The notes under the pieces: generated by a model
Told to the model about the DNA's origin: nothing
Database searches by the model: none
The model's input: the letters and a program-made list of their open reading frames with translations, nothing else
Made by a program: the position numbers and the translations under genes
Part shown: piece by piece, positions 34,425-42,835 of the stretch
Numbering within the stretch: the first letter of the stretch is position 1
How the letters are laid out: each line of letters opens with the position of its first letter
DNA from: an uncultured Lachnospiraceae bacterium
Lineage (GTDB): Bacteria; Bacillota; Clostridia; Lachnospirales; Lachnospiraceae
Assembly (NCBI GenBank): GCA_934899185.1
Contig: CAKXYI010000006.1
Coordinates: forward strand, 1-64,000
DNA length: 64,000 nt
Reading direction: 5' to 3'

Positions 34425-35198
34425 ATGAATGAAACCAGAGACATATTAACGTTGGCAGTGGAAATCGGCGATGCCATGCTTCAAAATGGCGGTGAGATCT
34501 ACCGCGTGGAAGATACCGTCATGAAGATCATGGCGGCTTATCAGTTAGAGGATTATGATGTATATGTGCTATCCAATGGTATCTTTGCCAGTGCCAATGA
34601 GGGAAAGGAAGATGCCTGTAGCATGATTCGGCATGTGCCCTTAGGCAGTGTGAATCTGCTCAAGATATCAAAACTCAACCAGTTAGCCAGAGACATTTGT
34701 GATAAGAAATGCACGATATCTGAGGCTTGGGTTCGCATGGATGCCATCATACATCACAAGAAGGATCCACTCTGGATTCGTGTCCTATGTACCGGTATCG
34801 GATCCGGCGGTTTTGCCATTTTGTTCGGAGCAAATTTTTTGGATGGAGCCATTGCATTTGGCATTGGTCTTTTATTACAACTTTTGATGTTATGGTTTGA
34901 AAAACACCATGTTGGGCGCTTTGCCAATCTGCTGATCTGTAGCATGTTTGTAACAGCCTTGAGCCTGCTTCCTATGTGTATGGGACTTCCGGTTTCGCAG
35001 GATAAGATAGTGATCGGCTGTATCATGCCACTGGTACCGGGCATTGCCTTTACGACCTCCATCCGTGATTTCTATAATAGTGATTATCTGTCAGGTGTGA
35101 TCCATCTTTTGGACGCGCTTTTGACTGCGCTCTTTATTTCGGTTGGCGTTGGACTGACAATCTATATTTTTCAGAGTTTGGGAGGTGTTATGTCATGA
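34425..35198 (+). CDS. ThrE-type threonine/serine exporter, N-terminal half protein
   Basis: This 257-residue protein has a soluble N-terminal part (about 1-115: LAVEIGDAMLQNGGEIYRVEDTV, a ThrE/DUF1212 signature) and five hydrophobic helices after it (about 118-250), with PMCMGLP and VPGIAFTTSIRDFYNSDYLSG. In corynebacterial ThrE both halves are one protein; here the C-terminal half is encoded by the next gene, overlapping by four bases. The pair would export threonine or serine. Confidence 0.82.
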   Translation: MNETRDILTLAVEIGDAMLQNGGEIYRVEDTVMKIMAAYQLEDYDVYVLSNGIFASANEGKEDACSMIRHVPLGSVNLLKISKLNQLARDICDKKCTISEAWVRMDAIIHHKKDPLWIRVLCTGIGSGGFAILFGANFLDGAIAFGIGLLLQLLMLWFEKHHVGRFANLLICSMFVTALSLLPMCMGLPVSQDKIVIGCIMPLVPGIAFTTSIRDFYNSDYLSGVIHLLDALLTALFISVGVGLTIYIFQSLGGVMS

Positions 35199-35656
35199 TT
35201 GGGACGATTTTTTTGCATTTTATCATTGCTATGATTGCGACCTTAGCCTTTGCTGTTCTGTTTCAAGCACCCAAATCAGAATGGGGTTTATGTGGATTGA
35301 CAGGCGGTGTGGGATGGCTGGTCTATGAATATCTGCATTTACAGCAGGGCTGGCATCTGATGTTGGCAACGATCGTGGCAACGTTGGCCCTGACGTTACT
35401 CTCCCGTATGTTTGCCGTTGTCCGCAAGCATCCGGCAACGGTATATCTGCTGTCAGGTATTTTCCCCTTGGTACCTGGAGCCGGCATTTATTACACCGCG
35501 TTTTATCTGATCAGCGGTAATATGGAAATGTTTTCGACCAAGGGAAGGGAAACAATCGAGACAGCAGGAGCGATCGTTATCGGTATCATCCTTGCGATGG
35601 GACTTCCGCAGACATGGCTCAACCATATGAAAAAGAAGGAAAAGAAAGCAATATAA
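35195..35656 (+). CDS. ThrE-type exporter, C-terminal half protein (DUF3815-like)
   Basis: This 153-residue protein has four or five membrane helices. Conserved points are QAPKSEWGLCGLTGGVGWLVYEYL and FPLVPGAGIYYTAFYLI. The ATG overlaps the end of the previous gene (GTCATGA), so both halves are made together. The C-terminus is basic (NHMKKKEKKAI). Confidence 0.82.
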   Translation: MIGTIFLHFIIAMIATLAFAVLFQAPKSEWGLCGLTGGVGWLVYEYLHLQQGWHLMLATIVATLALTLLSRMFAVVRKHPATVYLLSGIFPLVPGAGIYYTAFYLISGNMEMFSTKGRETIETAGAIVIGIILAMGLPQTWLNHMKKKEKKAI

Positions 35657-35669
35657 AGCATAAGAAAAG

Positions 35670-35698
35670 CGCCGGAGATCAAAAGTCTCCGGCGTTTT
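35670..35698. terminator. Shared terminator between convergent genes
   Basis: A perfect 9-bp stem CGCCGGAGA/TCTCCGGCG (35670-35678 with 35686-35694) has T on one side and A on the other, so it can end both the exporter transcript and the minus-strand BNR gene, whose stop codon lies inside it. Confidence 0.8.
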
Positions 35699-37082
35699 CC
35701 CATGTTGCGCCACCATCAGTAGAAACATATTTTATACCGGTGGTATCGCCAGCCTCAGGTCTTGCTAAAACGACCAACTGGTCTTTATCTTTTCGTGGCA
35801 TATCAAAGTAGAATTCGCCGGTTGTGGCACCTGGAAATTCTATTTTTGTAAAAGTTTTTCCACCATCTGTTGTCCGATAAAGGTTGGACCAATCTTGCCC
35901 CGCACATGTCAGACCAATGATGCCATTATTCTCATCATAAAAAACAAGACCTTCGCTGACACCAATATTTCCGACAAAAGGATCTTCGTTGATCATCTCC
36001 CATGTGTTCCCGCCGTCTGTTGTTTGCTGTAAACCATAAAACCGGCTTCCTGCAGCAGCATCTAAAATCTTAAATCTCCACCCCATTTGTTCTGTGAGAT
36101 AAAAATACTGTATACCATCTTCGTCGGTATAACATTTGCCGATTTCTGAGGAGTTTTTAGTAGAAGCATCTGTTTGTTCCTGTTCTTTTTGTTCCTGCCA
36201 AGAAGTGTATTTGGGGTTGGCGATATAACGTACCGGTGTAACCGTATCAAGTTCTGGCATGTGCAAGGATACCTCATATCCTTTTACAGAGCCACCGGCA
36301 TTTATTTTTTGGATTTCAGAACTATCTCCGGAAACCGCAACGAGACCATCTTTGATTTCAAAAGAGCGATTTCCCAAATATAGTAATTGGTAGGAGGAGG
36401 CATCATAATCTTGTTCCCACGCAGCCACCTGTTCTTTCCAATTGGATAGAGCAAGCACATCAATCATAGGAGACAGTAATGCGTCTGTATCAAAATCTGC
36501 AGATGCATATCCATCCATATTAACATAAATTTTTTTACTTTTTTGGGCATCGTAACTGATTAAATAGGTGCGTGTCTGATCGTGTTCATCCTTTCCATAT
36601 AAGAAACCTTCGATTGCACTTATTTCTCCAGTGCCGTCAAAATCTACAGTAAATTGTTCCGCAATATAGAGTTTTTCCGGAAGGTTTAATGAGGCATTCA
36701 AGTCATCCAGAATGCCTTCGATACCCGTGTCAAAAATATTAGTATGCGTCAAAGCAACTTCACGTGTGTGTATCAAATCCTGAATTTTCCACGCTAATTT
36801 TCCATTATAAGGAATGGCAGAGTAGATGATGCTGGATGCGAAAAGAATGGTTGTACCAATCACGGCCATCAATTTCACAAGAAATGCTGTTTTGCTTTTG
36901 ACCTTTGGCGTATCTGTTATGAACAGGTAGATCAGGGCAGCGCAAAATACCAGCAATCCCAACAACATCCAGAGCAAGTGTCTTTTGACGCCACCATAGC
37001 GGCATAGGACACTCAGGTGGTAGAGATCAAAAATATAACAGAGAATCATCAGGCTTTCTGCAGCCAGTCTTTTATTTTTCAT
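35679..37082 (-). CDS. Membrane-anchored BNR/Asp-box repeat protein
   Basis: This 467-residue protein has three N-terminal hydrophobic helices (about 8-25, 35-53 and 67-90), a central region with no recognised domain (about 100-330), and a C-terminal domain with at least three Asp-box repeats: TTDGGNTWE, TTDGGKTF and STDGGATWE. Asp-boxes occur in beta-propellers such as sialidases and Vps10-like proteins. No sialidase catalytic residues are evident. The repeats face outside if the helices orient normally. The function is unknown. The gene stands alone on the minus strand, divergent from the MarR operon, and is moderately AT-rich. Confidence 0.7.
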   Translation of the reverse strand: MKNKRLAAESLMILCYIFDLYHLSVLCRYGGVKRHLLWMLLGLLVFCAALIYLFITDTPKVKSKTAFLVKLMAVIGTTILFASSIIYSAIPYNGKLAWKIQDLIHTREVALTHTNIFDTGIEGILDDLNASLNLPEKLYIAEQFTVDFDGTGEISAIEGFLYGKDEHDQTRTYLISYDAQKSKKIYVNMDGYASADFDTDALLSPMIDVLALSNWKEQVAAWEQDYDASSYQLLYLGNRSFEIKDGLVAVSGDSSEIQKINAGGSVKGYEVSLHMPELDTVTPVRYIANPKYTSWQEQKEQEQTDASTKNSSEIGKCYTDEDGIQYFYLTEQMGWRFKILDAAAGSRFYGLQQTTDGGNTWEMINEDPFVGNIGVSEGLVFYDENNGIIGLTCAGQDWSNLYRTTDGGKTFTKIEFPGATTGEFYFDMPRKDKDQLVVLARPEAGDTTGIKYVSTDGGATWENAGDF

Positions 37083-37199
37083 GGAAAACTCCTTTATTTT
37101 TGTCTAGTAATATATCTTTATTACTTATAACACCAATAAAAAAAGAAGTAAATCCGCTTCACGAATATTTCATGATAACCGGGAACAAATATTAGGATA

Positions 37200-37243
37200 T
37201 TGACAAAATGAAAGATGATTTATATAATTACCAATGGTAATTA
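37200..37243 (+). promoter_or_regulatory. Promoter and palindromic operator of the MarR-MATE operon
   Basis: A perfect promoter: TTGACA (37200-37205), 17-bp spacer, TATAAT (37223-37228). A 19-bp palindrome TAATTACC-AAT-GGTAATTA (37225-37243) covers the -10 end, and an overlapping ACCAAT/ATTGGT repeat extends it to about 37249. This fits repression by the MarR protein encoded next. Confidence 0.8.
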
Positions 37244-37272
37244 TTGGTGGTAACTATGTGAGGACAGAAAAA

Positions 37273-37725
37273 ATGGAGATAAAAACGATCAAAGCGATGT
37301 TTGATGCCTGTTACCAGGCGAAGCGGGTGCGGGAGTTACTTCCACCACTGCCTGAGGGGGTCAGCCCATCCTATATTCATTATTTAGATACGATCACTAT
37401 GCTGGAGAAAAAGGGGATTCCTGTCAAGGTTTCTGACATCAGCGAGGCCTTGTCTATTCCGCGACCGGGCGTGACACGTACGGTCAAGGAGATGGAAAGC
37501 AGAGGCTATCTGCACAAGCAGAGTTCCGAAAGTGATGGCAGGATCACCTACCTTTCGCTTACCGAGGCAGGAAAAAGTTTGTTAAAAAAATATGACAGGC
37601 AGTATTTTCGTCAGATCCAGCCATTTTTTGATGGCATTACAGAAGAAGAAGCAGACAATATGATCCGGACGATCGAAAAGATGTATGAGATCATGGCAGA
37701 GAGGAGCATTACGTTTGATGAATGA
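37273..37725 (+). CDS. MarR-family transcriptional regulator
   Basis: This 150-residue winged-helix protein has the MarR layout. Helices with PSYIHYLDTITMLEKKG come first, then the recognition part VKVSDISEALSIPRPGVTRTVKEMESRGYLHKQ, and the wing SSESDGRITYLSLTEAGKSLL. I chose ATG 37273, preceded by GAGGA, rather than 37234, which would read through the operator. It overlaps the following MATE gene, and it probably represses its own operon through the palindrome at 37225-37243 until a drug-like ligand binds. Confidence 0.88.
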   Translation: MEIKTIKAMFDACYQAKRVRELLPPLPEGVSPSYIHYLDTITMLEKKGIPVKVSDISEALSIPRPGVTRTVKEMESRGYLHKQSSESDGRITYLSLTEAGKSLLKKYDRQYFRQIQPFFDGITEEEADNMIRTIEKMYEIMAERSITFDE

Positions 37726-39058
37726 TAAAGCAGATTTTACACAGGGAAGTATTTTAAAAAAGTTATTCTGGTTTATGCTGCCCATTTTGGGAGCCTTAGT
37801 TTTGCAGGCGGCATATGGAGCGGTGGATCTTTTGGTGGTCGGTCGGTTTGGTTCGACTGAGGGACTTTCTGCGGTATCGACCGGTAGTCAGGTTCTTAAT
37901 CTGGTGACCTTTGTGGTGACACAACTAGCCATGGGAGTCACCGTCCTGATCGCAAGATATTTAGGTGAAAAGAGAGAAGAATCCATTGGGGCTGTCCTTG
38001 GCGGGGCAGTTGCGGTATTTGCCGTGGTATCAGCGGTACTTTTTGCTCTTTTGGTATTTCTTGCAAGACCGATCTCTGTTCTCATGCAGGCACCGCAGGA
38101 GGCACTTACCCTGACTGCGTCTTATGTCCGCATTTGTGGTTGTGGCATCTTTTTTATTGTGGCATACAATCTTCTGGCTGCAATCTTTCGAGGATTGGGA
38201 GACAGCAAGTCGCCGCTTCTGTTTGTTCTTGTCGCGTGTATTGTAAATATCATAGGAGATCTGGTCTTTGTAGCGGGATTTCATCTGGATGCGGCAGGCG
38301 CAGCATTGGCAACGGTCATGGCACAGGCGGTCAGCGTTGCTTGTGCCATCGGTCTGCTGGTCAAAAAGAAATTACCATTTACAGTGCAAAAGTCTGATTT
38401 TGGATTCAATCCTCAATGTAGAAAATTCCTGTCGATTGGACTGCCATTGGCTTTGCAGGAATTTTTGACACAACTTTCCTTCCTTGCTCTTTGTGCCTTT
38501 GTCAATCGTCTGGGACTGGAGGCTTCCTCCGGTTATGGCGTGGCGTGCAAGATCGTCAACTTTGCTATGCTGATCCCGAGTTCCCTCATGCAGTCCATGG
38601 CGTCTTTTGTCTCACAAAATGTGGGCGCGGGCAACCAGAAACGTGCCAGAAAAGCCATGTTTACGGGCATTGGCATAGGTCTGGTCTTTGGCTGTGCCGT
38701 CTTTGTCCTTGTGATGTTAAAGGGAGATCTTTTATCCGGCATCTTTACGACAGATGCAGCCGTCATAGCCAATGGCTTTGCCTACCTCAAGGGGTTTGCA
38801 CCGGAGACGATCGTAACGGCAGTGCTTTTTTCTATGATCGGGTATTTCAATGGCAATAACCAGACACTCTGGGTCATGGTACAGGGCTTGGTGCAGACCC
38901 TTTTGGTACGTCTGCCATTTGCCTATATCATGAGCATCCAACCAAACGCCAGCCTGACAAAGATCGGACTGGCTGCTCCGGTATCAACGACTGTCGGTAT
39001 CATTTTAAATGTGCTCTTTTATCTTTATCTGAGCCGGAAAAAGAAAGAGGGTGTGTGA
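37718..39058 (+). CDS. MATE-family efflux transporter controlled by MarR
   Basis: This is a 446-residue MATE exporter with about twelve helices: SILKKLFWFMLPILGALVLQAAYGAVDLLVVGRFG at the start and SQNVGAGNQKRARKAMFTG in the second half. The start overlaps the end of marR by 8 bases and has GAGGAG at 11 bp. It is the likely target of the regulator, and the drug is unknown. It is followed by the strong hairpin at 39049-39086. Confidence 0.88.
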   Translation: MNDKADFTQGSILKKLFWFMLPILGALVLQAAYGAVDLLVVGRFGSTEGLSAVSTGSQVLNLVTFVVTQLAMGVTVLIARYLGEKREESIGAVLGGAVAVFAVVSAVLFALLVFLARPISVLMQAPQEALTLTASYVRICGCGIFFIVAYNLLAAIFRGLGDSKSPLLFVLVACIVNIIGDLVFVAGFHLDAAGAALATVMAQAVSVACAIGLLVKKKLPFTVQKSDFGFNPQCRKFLSIGLPLALQEFLTQLSFLALCAFVNRLGLEASSGYGVACKIVNFAMLIPSSLMQSMASFVSQNVGAGNQKRARKAMFTGIGIGLVFGCAVFVLVMLKGDLLSGIFTTDAAVIANGFAYLKGFAPETIVTAVLFSMIGYFNGNNQTLWVMVQGLVQTLLVRLPFAYIMSIQPNASLTKIGLAAPVSTTVGIILNVLFYLYLSRKKKEGV

Positions 39059-39086
39059 AAAATTATTTTCACACACCCGTTTTTTA
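39049..39086 (+). terminator. Rho-independent terminator
   Basis: A stem GGGTGTGTGAAAA/TTTTCACACACCC (39049-39061 with about 39066-39078) is followed by a short spacer and TTTTTT. The stem overlaps the MATE stop codon. Confidence 0.82.
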
Positions 39087-39108
39087 CCTTTTATATGTCT
39101 GACACATC

Positions 39109-40884
39109 CTAATTTACATGGATGTGCTCTCTGGATTTCTCAGCGATCTCTGCCTTGATCTTTTCTACAAAGTCATCCAAAGGAAGGACAGTGGTTTCTT
39201 TTTCGCCGTGAAGACGGAAGGAAACCGTGCGGTCATCTTTTTCATTGAAACCAACAACAAGAAGATAAGGAACCTTCTGTACCTGACCTTCACGCATACG
39301 ATAACCAAGTTTTTCCGCGCGATTGTCAAGTTCTACACGGACACCTGCATCTGCAAGCGCATCTACGATTTCCTGTGCGTAAGCATTTAAGTCATCATCG
39401 TCTGTCTTGACTGGCATAACGCGAGCTTGGACAGGAGCAAGCCATGTAGGCAGATTGCCCTTTGTTTCTTCAAGAATGTATGCCATGAAACGATCCAAAG
39501 ATCCAAGGATGGCACGGTGCAATACGACCGGTGTCTGCTTTTCGCCGTTGCTGTCGATATAGTAAAGATTGAACTTAGCAGGTAAGCAGAAATCAAGCTG
39601 ACAAGTAGACAGTGTGATTTCATTACCGATTGCCGGCTGTACATTTACGTCAAGTTTAGGACCGTAGAAAGCAGCTTCTCCAATTTCTTCTGTGTATTCA
39701 ATGCCAATGCTGTTTAATACGTCGCGGAGAGCATCCTCTGCTGTGTTCCACATTTCATCATCATCATGATATTTTTCCTTGTTTACCGGATCACGGAGAG
39801 AGAGTACACAGCGATAATTGGTAATTCCAAAATCCTTATAGGTATCAAAGATCAGATTTACAACGCTGGTAAATTCTTCTTTGATCTGTTCCGGTGTCAC
39901 GAAGAGGTGGGCATCATTCTGACAGAAATGTCTGCCACGTTCGATACCCTTTAAAGTTCCGCTGGATTCATAACGGAAGTCATGTGCGATCTCACCAATA
40001 CGGATTGGCAGATCCTTGTAAGAATGTCTTCTGTTTGCGTAGATCATCATGTGATGTGGGCAGTTCATTGGACGAAGCACGAAAGATTCGCCTTCCATTT
40101 CCATTGGAGGGAACATGTTTTCTTTGTAGTGATCCCAGTGACCGGAGGTCTTGTAAAGATTAACGGTACCAACACAAGGTGTCATAACATGCAGATAGCC
40201 CAGTTTTCTCTCTTTTGCTTTAATATAGTCTTCAAGTTCCTGCCAAATGGTATATCCCTTTGGTAAGAACATAGGAAGGCCACGTCCTACGAGATCGTCT
40301 ACCATGAAAAGATTCATATCTTTTCCAATCTTTCTGTGATCTCTTTCTTTTGCCTCTTCCAGTAACTGTAAATGTGCATCTAACTCTTCCGGTGTTGGGA
40401 AACAAACACCGTAGATACGCTGCAGCATCTTGTTCTTGCTGTCACCCTTCCAGTATGCGCCGGAGTGGCGGATTAACTTGAAGTACTTGCAGAGTTTGAC
40501 GTTATCTACATGCGGTCCACGACAAAGGTCAGTGAAATCACCTTGATCGTAAACGGTAATGTTGCCATCCTCCAAATCTTCGATCAGATCCAGTTTGTAA
40601 GGATCGTCCTTGAACATTTCTAAGGCTTCTTCCTTGGAAACCTCACGGCGGATGATTTTTTTGCCGGATTTGATGACCTTTTTCATTTCTTTGGTGATCG
40701 CCTCGATATCCTCGTCACGGATCACATCGTCACCAAGATCAATATCATAATAGAAACCTTCTGCGACAACTGGTCCAACCCAGAACTTAGCCTGTGGGTA
40801 AAGATGCTTGATTGCCTGTGCCATCACATGGGCACATGAGTGGTTCAGCGTATTCAGACGCTCGTCTTCTTTGAAATTTACCAT
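39109..40884 (-). CDS. thrS: Threonyl-tRNA synthetase lacking the TGS domain
   Basis: This is a 591-residue class II synthetase. The N2 editing domain is present (LNHSCAHVMAQA with the HxxxH metal motif, and TDLCRGPHV). The catalytic core has motif 2 (FRYESSGTLKGIERGRHFCQND) and the zinc Cys in PMNCPHHM; the anticodon-binding domain is the last 110 residues. The usual N-terminal ubiquitin-like TGS domain (about 60 residues) is missing: the protein begins at MVNFKEDERLNTL. I chose the ATG at 40884 because AAAAGGAG precedes it at 7 bp. It is controlled by the T-box leader upstream. Confidence 0.92.
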   Translation of the reverse strand: MVNFKEDERLNTLNHSCAHVMAQAIKHLYPQAKFWVGPVVAEGFYYDIDLGDDVIRDEDIEAITKEMKKVIKSGKKIIRREVSKEEALEMFKDDPYKLDLIEDLEDGNITVYDQGDFTDLCRGPHVDNVKLCKYFKLIRHSGAYWKGDSKNKMLQRIYGVCFPTPEELDAHLQLLEEAKERDHRKIGKDMNLFMVDDLVGRGLPMFLPKGYTIWQELEDYIKAKERKLGYLHVMTPCVGTVNLYKTSGHWDHYKENMFPPMEMEGESFVLRPMNCPHHMMIYANRRHSYKDLPIRIGEIAHDFRYESSGTLKGIERGRHFCQNDAHLFVTPEQIKEEFTSVVNLIFDTYKDFGITNYRCVLSLRDPVNKEKYHDDDEMWNTAEDALRDVLNSIGIEYTEEIGEAAFYGPKLDVNVQPAIGNEITLSTCQLDFCLPAKFNLYYIDSNGEKQTPVVLHRAILGSLDRFMAYILEETKGNLPTWLAPVQARVMPVKTDDDDLNAYAQEIVDALADAGVRVELDNRAEKLGYRMREGQVQKVPYLLVVGFNEKDDRTVSFRLHGEKETTVLPLDDFVEKIKAEIAEKSREHIHVN

Positions 40885-40907
40885 TTTCATTCTCCTTTTC
40901 ATTTTTA

Positions 40908-41163
40908 GTATGAAAAAAGCACCCATAGACTGATACATCATCTAAGGGTGCTTGCACACGGTTCCACCTTAATTTTTACTCTTGCAGCCTGTAACGGGGC
41001 CATCCGGTAACGCTTCGGAATCATCCTTCTACGTACAACTTCGAAGTGGTCTTCATGTAATCCGTTTCTAAGGAACTTCCAGCAAATGTTCCTCTCTCTG
41101 TGAGAACCTGACTGCACTACTCTCTTCATCATTGCTTTTATGGGTACTATTCATTTCTAAATC
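40908..41163 (-). ncRNA. T-box leader of thrS
   Basis: The minus strand holds a full T-box leader. The conserved T-box sequence AGGTGGAACCGTG is at 40957-40969. The terminator stem (AAGCACCC with GGGTGCTT, 40945-40952 and 40918-40924) ends in a T run. The Stem I part further upstream contains GAAGAGAGTAGT and GAAGACCACTTC, in which ACC is a plausible Thr specifier codon. Uncharged tRNA-Thr would favour the antiterminator and switch thrS on. Confidence 0.88.
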
Positions 41164-41169
41164 TGCTTC

Positions 41170-41198
41170 ATTATAGTATAATAATGGCGGAAATTCAA
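41170..41198 (-). promoter_or_regulatory. Promoter of the thrS T-box transcript
   Basis: On the minus strand: -35 TTGAAT (41193-41198), 17-bp spacer, -10 TATAAT (41170-41175). Confidence 0.7.
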
Positions 41199-41234
41199 TG
41201 GATTTTTAAAAAGTGGAAAAATTTTAAAGTTTTT

Positions 41235-41260
41235 TGTAACGAAATAGGAGAAACATCGTC
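41235..41260 (+). promoter_or_regulatory. ECF-type promoter of the sigma/anti-sigma operon
   Basis: TGTAAC (41235-41240), exactly 16 bp, then CGTC (41257-41260). This is the form known for sigmaM/sigmaV-type ECF promoters of Bacillus (TGCAAC-N16-CGTC-like). It lies 37 bp before the sigma coding region and predicts positive autoregulation. Confidence 0.6.
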
Positions 41261-41296
41261 TAACCTATGAAAAAAAGGAAAGGAAGGTGAAAAAGA

Positions 41297-41782
41297 CTGG
41301 ATACCGAGAAACTATATCGAACGTATTTTATGAAGGTATATTCTTATGTGATGAATATCGTAAAAAATCCTGCTGCAGCAGAAGAAATCACGCAAAATAC
41401 CTTTGTGAAAGCAATGACTACAAAAAGTGAATACGAAGGGTCATCCAGCCCATACACCTGGTTGTGCGCTATCGCAAAAAATCAGTGTTATGATTACTTC
41501 CGTAAGACTGGCAGAATTGCAGATGCTGTGGAACCAGAGGGGGAGGCAGTGTGTGCTACGGATGTGACCGAAGATTTTGTCGTACGTGAAACTTCGTTGT
41601 CCATTCATCGGATTTTGCATGATATGGAAGAACCATATAAAGAGGTGTTTGAACTTCGTGTTTTTGGAGAATTGTCATTTGCAGAAATTGCTTCGATATT
41701 TCGAAAAACAGATAGTTGGGCGCGTGTGACGTATCACCGTGCAAGAATAAAAATAAAAGAGAGGTTAGAAGAAGATGAGTAA
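41297..41782 (+). CDS. ECF-subfamily RNA polymerase sigma factor (apparent CTG start)
   Basis: This is an ECF sigma-70 factor. Region 2 reads LYRTYFMKVYSYVMNIVKNPAAAEEITQNTFVKAM, and region 4 is RVFGELSFAEIASIFRKTDSWARVTYHRAR. ATG 41330 would cut into region 2. The frame extends upstream to LDTEKLYRTYF, the usual family start, where only CTG 41297 can initiate: an in-frame TGA lies at 41288-41290, and AGGAAGG (41281-41287) sits 9 bp before the CTG. That gives 161 residues. The 3' end overlaps the anti-sigma gene by 8 bases. Confidence 0.82.
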   Translation: MDTEKLYRTYFMKVYSYVMNIVKNPAAAEEITQNTFVKAMTTKSEYEGSSSPYTWLCAIAKNQCYDYFRKTGRIADAVEPEGEAVCATDVTEDFVVRETSLSIHRILHDMEEPYKEVFELRVFGELSFAEIASIFRKTDSWARVTYHRARIKIKERLEEDE

Positions 41783-42755
41783 TATAGAACAAAAATTACC
41801 TTGTGAGGTAGTACAGGATATTTTACCACTCTATCATGATGGTGTGTGTAGTGGTGCAAGCCGCAAGATGGTAGAAAACCATTTGCAGGAATGCCATACA
41901 TGTAAAACATTGTTGCAGGAAATGGATGAGACGGAGATGGATATTGCACTTGCGGGCGAGACAAAAGAAGTGCTGGAACACCATGCAAAAAGGGAGCGTA
42001 CGTTGGCATATAAGACAGCAGTCGTTATTGCAGGACTCTTATTGCTGCCAATTATCATCGCACTTCTTATGACACTTCCAGGTTATTCTGATCTAAAGAC
42101 GGATGCCGCCATTATGGCATCGATGCTATTAGTGGCAGGCTTTACAGTAGTTCCACTTTTATCGCGAGGAAAGAAGCTGGCAAAGACCATTGTGGCATCG
42201 ACAACTGCATTGATTCTTTTGATTTTTATTGTGGAAATTTTTTTTGACCATGGCAACTGGATTACGTTTGGCGAGATTGCATGCTCAACGATGTTTGGTC
42301 TTTCTTTGGTTTTTGCGCCATTGGTGGTAAAACAGTTAGATTTGCCGGAAACGCTGGTGAACCAGAAGGCACTTTTGACAGTGGCATGGGATACGATCTG
42401 GTTTTACTTGATGATGGTTATGTTTGCTATTGATAATCCAATTTATACGCAGGATCTTTTCCTGCCTGGTACATTTTTTGTTGCTCTTGGCTGGGCAATC
42501 TTTTGCGATTATCGTTATTTGCCGGGGAATGGCTGGATGAAGACAGCAGTTTTATCATTGTTGATTGGTATCTGGGGAACAATTGGAAATGCTCTCGGCT
42601 GGGTATCCATTTCTTTGGTTACGGAAGAAGGTGGAAAGAAAATGGAAACGCCGCTTGCACTTGGTGGCTGGATTCTGGGAGTGACCATAGGGCTTGCAGT
42701 ACTTTTCTTTATCATCGGGCTCATTCGTCAGAGCGTGCAAAGAAAACGACAGTAG
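41775..42755 (+). CDS. Membrane anti-sigma factor with zinc-finger (ZAS) domain
   Basis: This 326-residue protein has an N-terminal zf-HC2/ZAS anti-sigma domain, with a PCEVVQDILPLYHDGVCS start and HLQECHTC, the H-x3-C-x2-C zinc motif (H37, C41, C44). Six to eight hydrophobic helices (about 78-320) follow. It would hold the ECF sigma factor at the membrane until a signal, probably envelope stress, frees it. The coding region overlaps the sigma gene by 8 bases, the typical operon order. Confidence 0.85.
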   Translation: MSNIEQKLPCEVVQDILPLYHDGVCSGASRKMVENHLQECHTCKTLLQEMDETEMDIALAGETKEVLEHHAKRERTLAYKTAVVIAGLLLLPIIIALLMTLPGYSDLKTDAAIMASMLLVAGFTVVPLLSRGKKLAKTIVASTTALILLIFIVEIFFDHGNWITFGEIACSTMFGLSLVFAPLVVKQLDLPETLVNQKALLTVAWDTIWFYLMMVMFAIDNPIYTQDLFLPGTFFVALGWAIFCDYRYLPGNGWMKTAVLSLLIGIWGTIGNALGWVSISLVTEEGGKKMETPLALGGWILGVTIGLAVLFFIIGLIRQSVQRKRQ

Positions 42756-42767
42756 AAAAGTCATGCA

Positions 42768-42796
42768 TTGCTATTTGTCCCGGGTCTGCGTATAAT
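42768..42796 (+). promoter_or_regulatory. Promoter of the HIT gene
   Basis: -35 TTGCTA (42768-42773), 17-bp spacer, -10 TATAAT (42791-42796). Confidence 0.6.
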
Positions 42797-42835
42797 AAAG
42801 ACAGTCACAAAGGAAAACGAGAGGAGAATCAGGAC

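Noticed and set aside
15018..39058. Three MATE genes considered as recent duplications
   Set aside because: Their sequences differ widely outside family motifs and their neighbours differ, so they are separate members of the family.
41267..41290. MKKRKGR mini-ORF before the ECF sigma gene
   Set aside because: It starts where transcription from the ECF-type promoter should begin and has no ribosome site; its TGA is simply the upstream stop.
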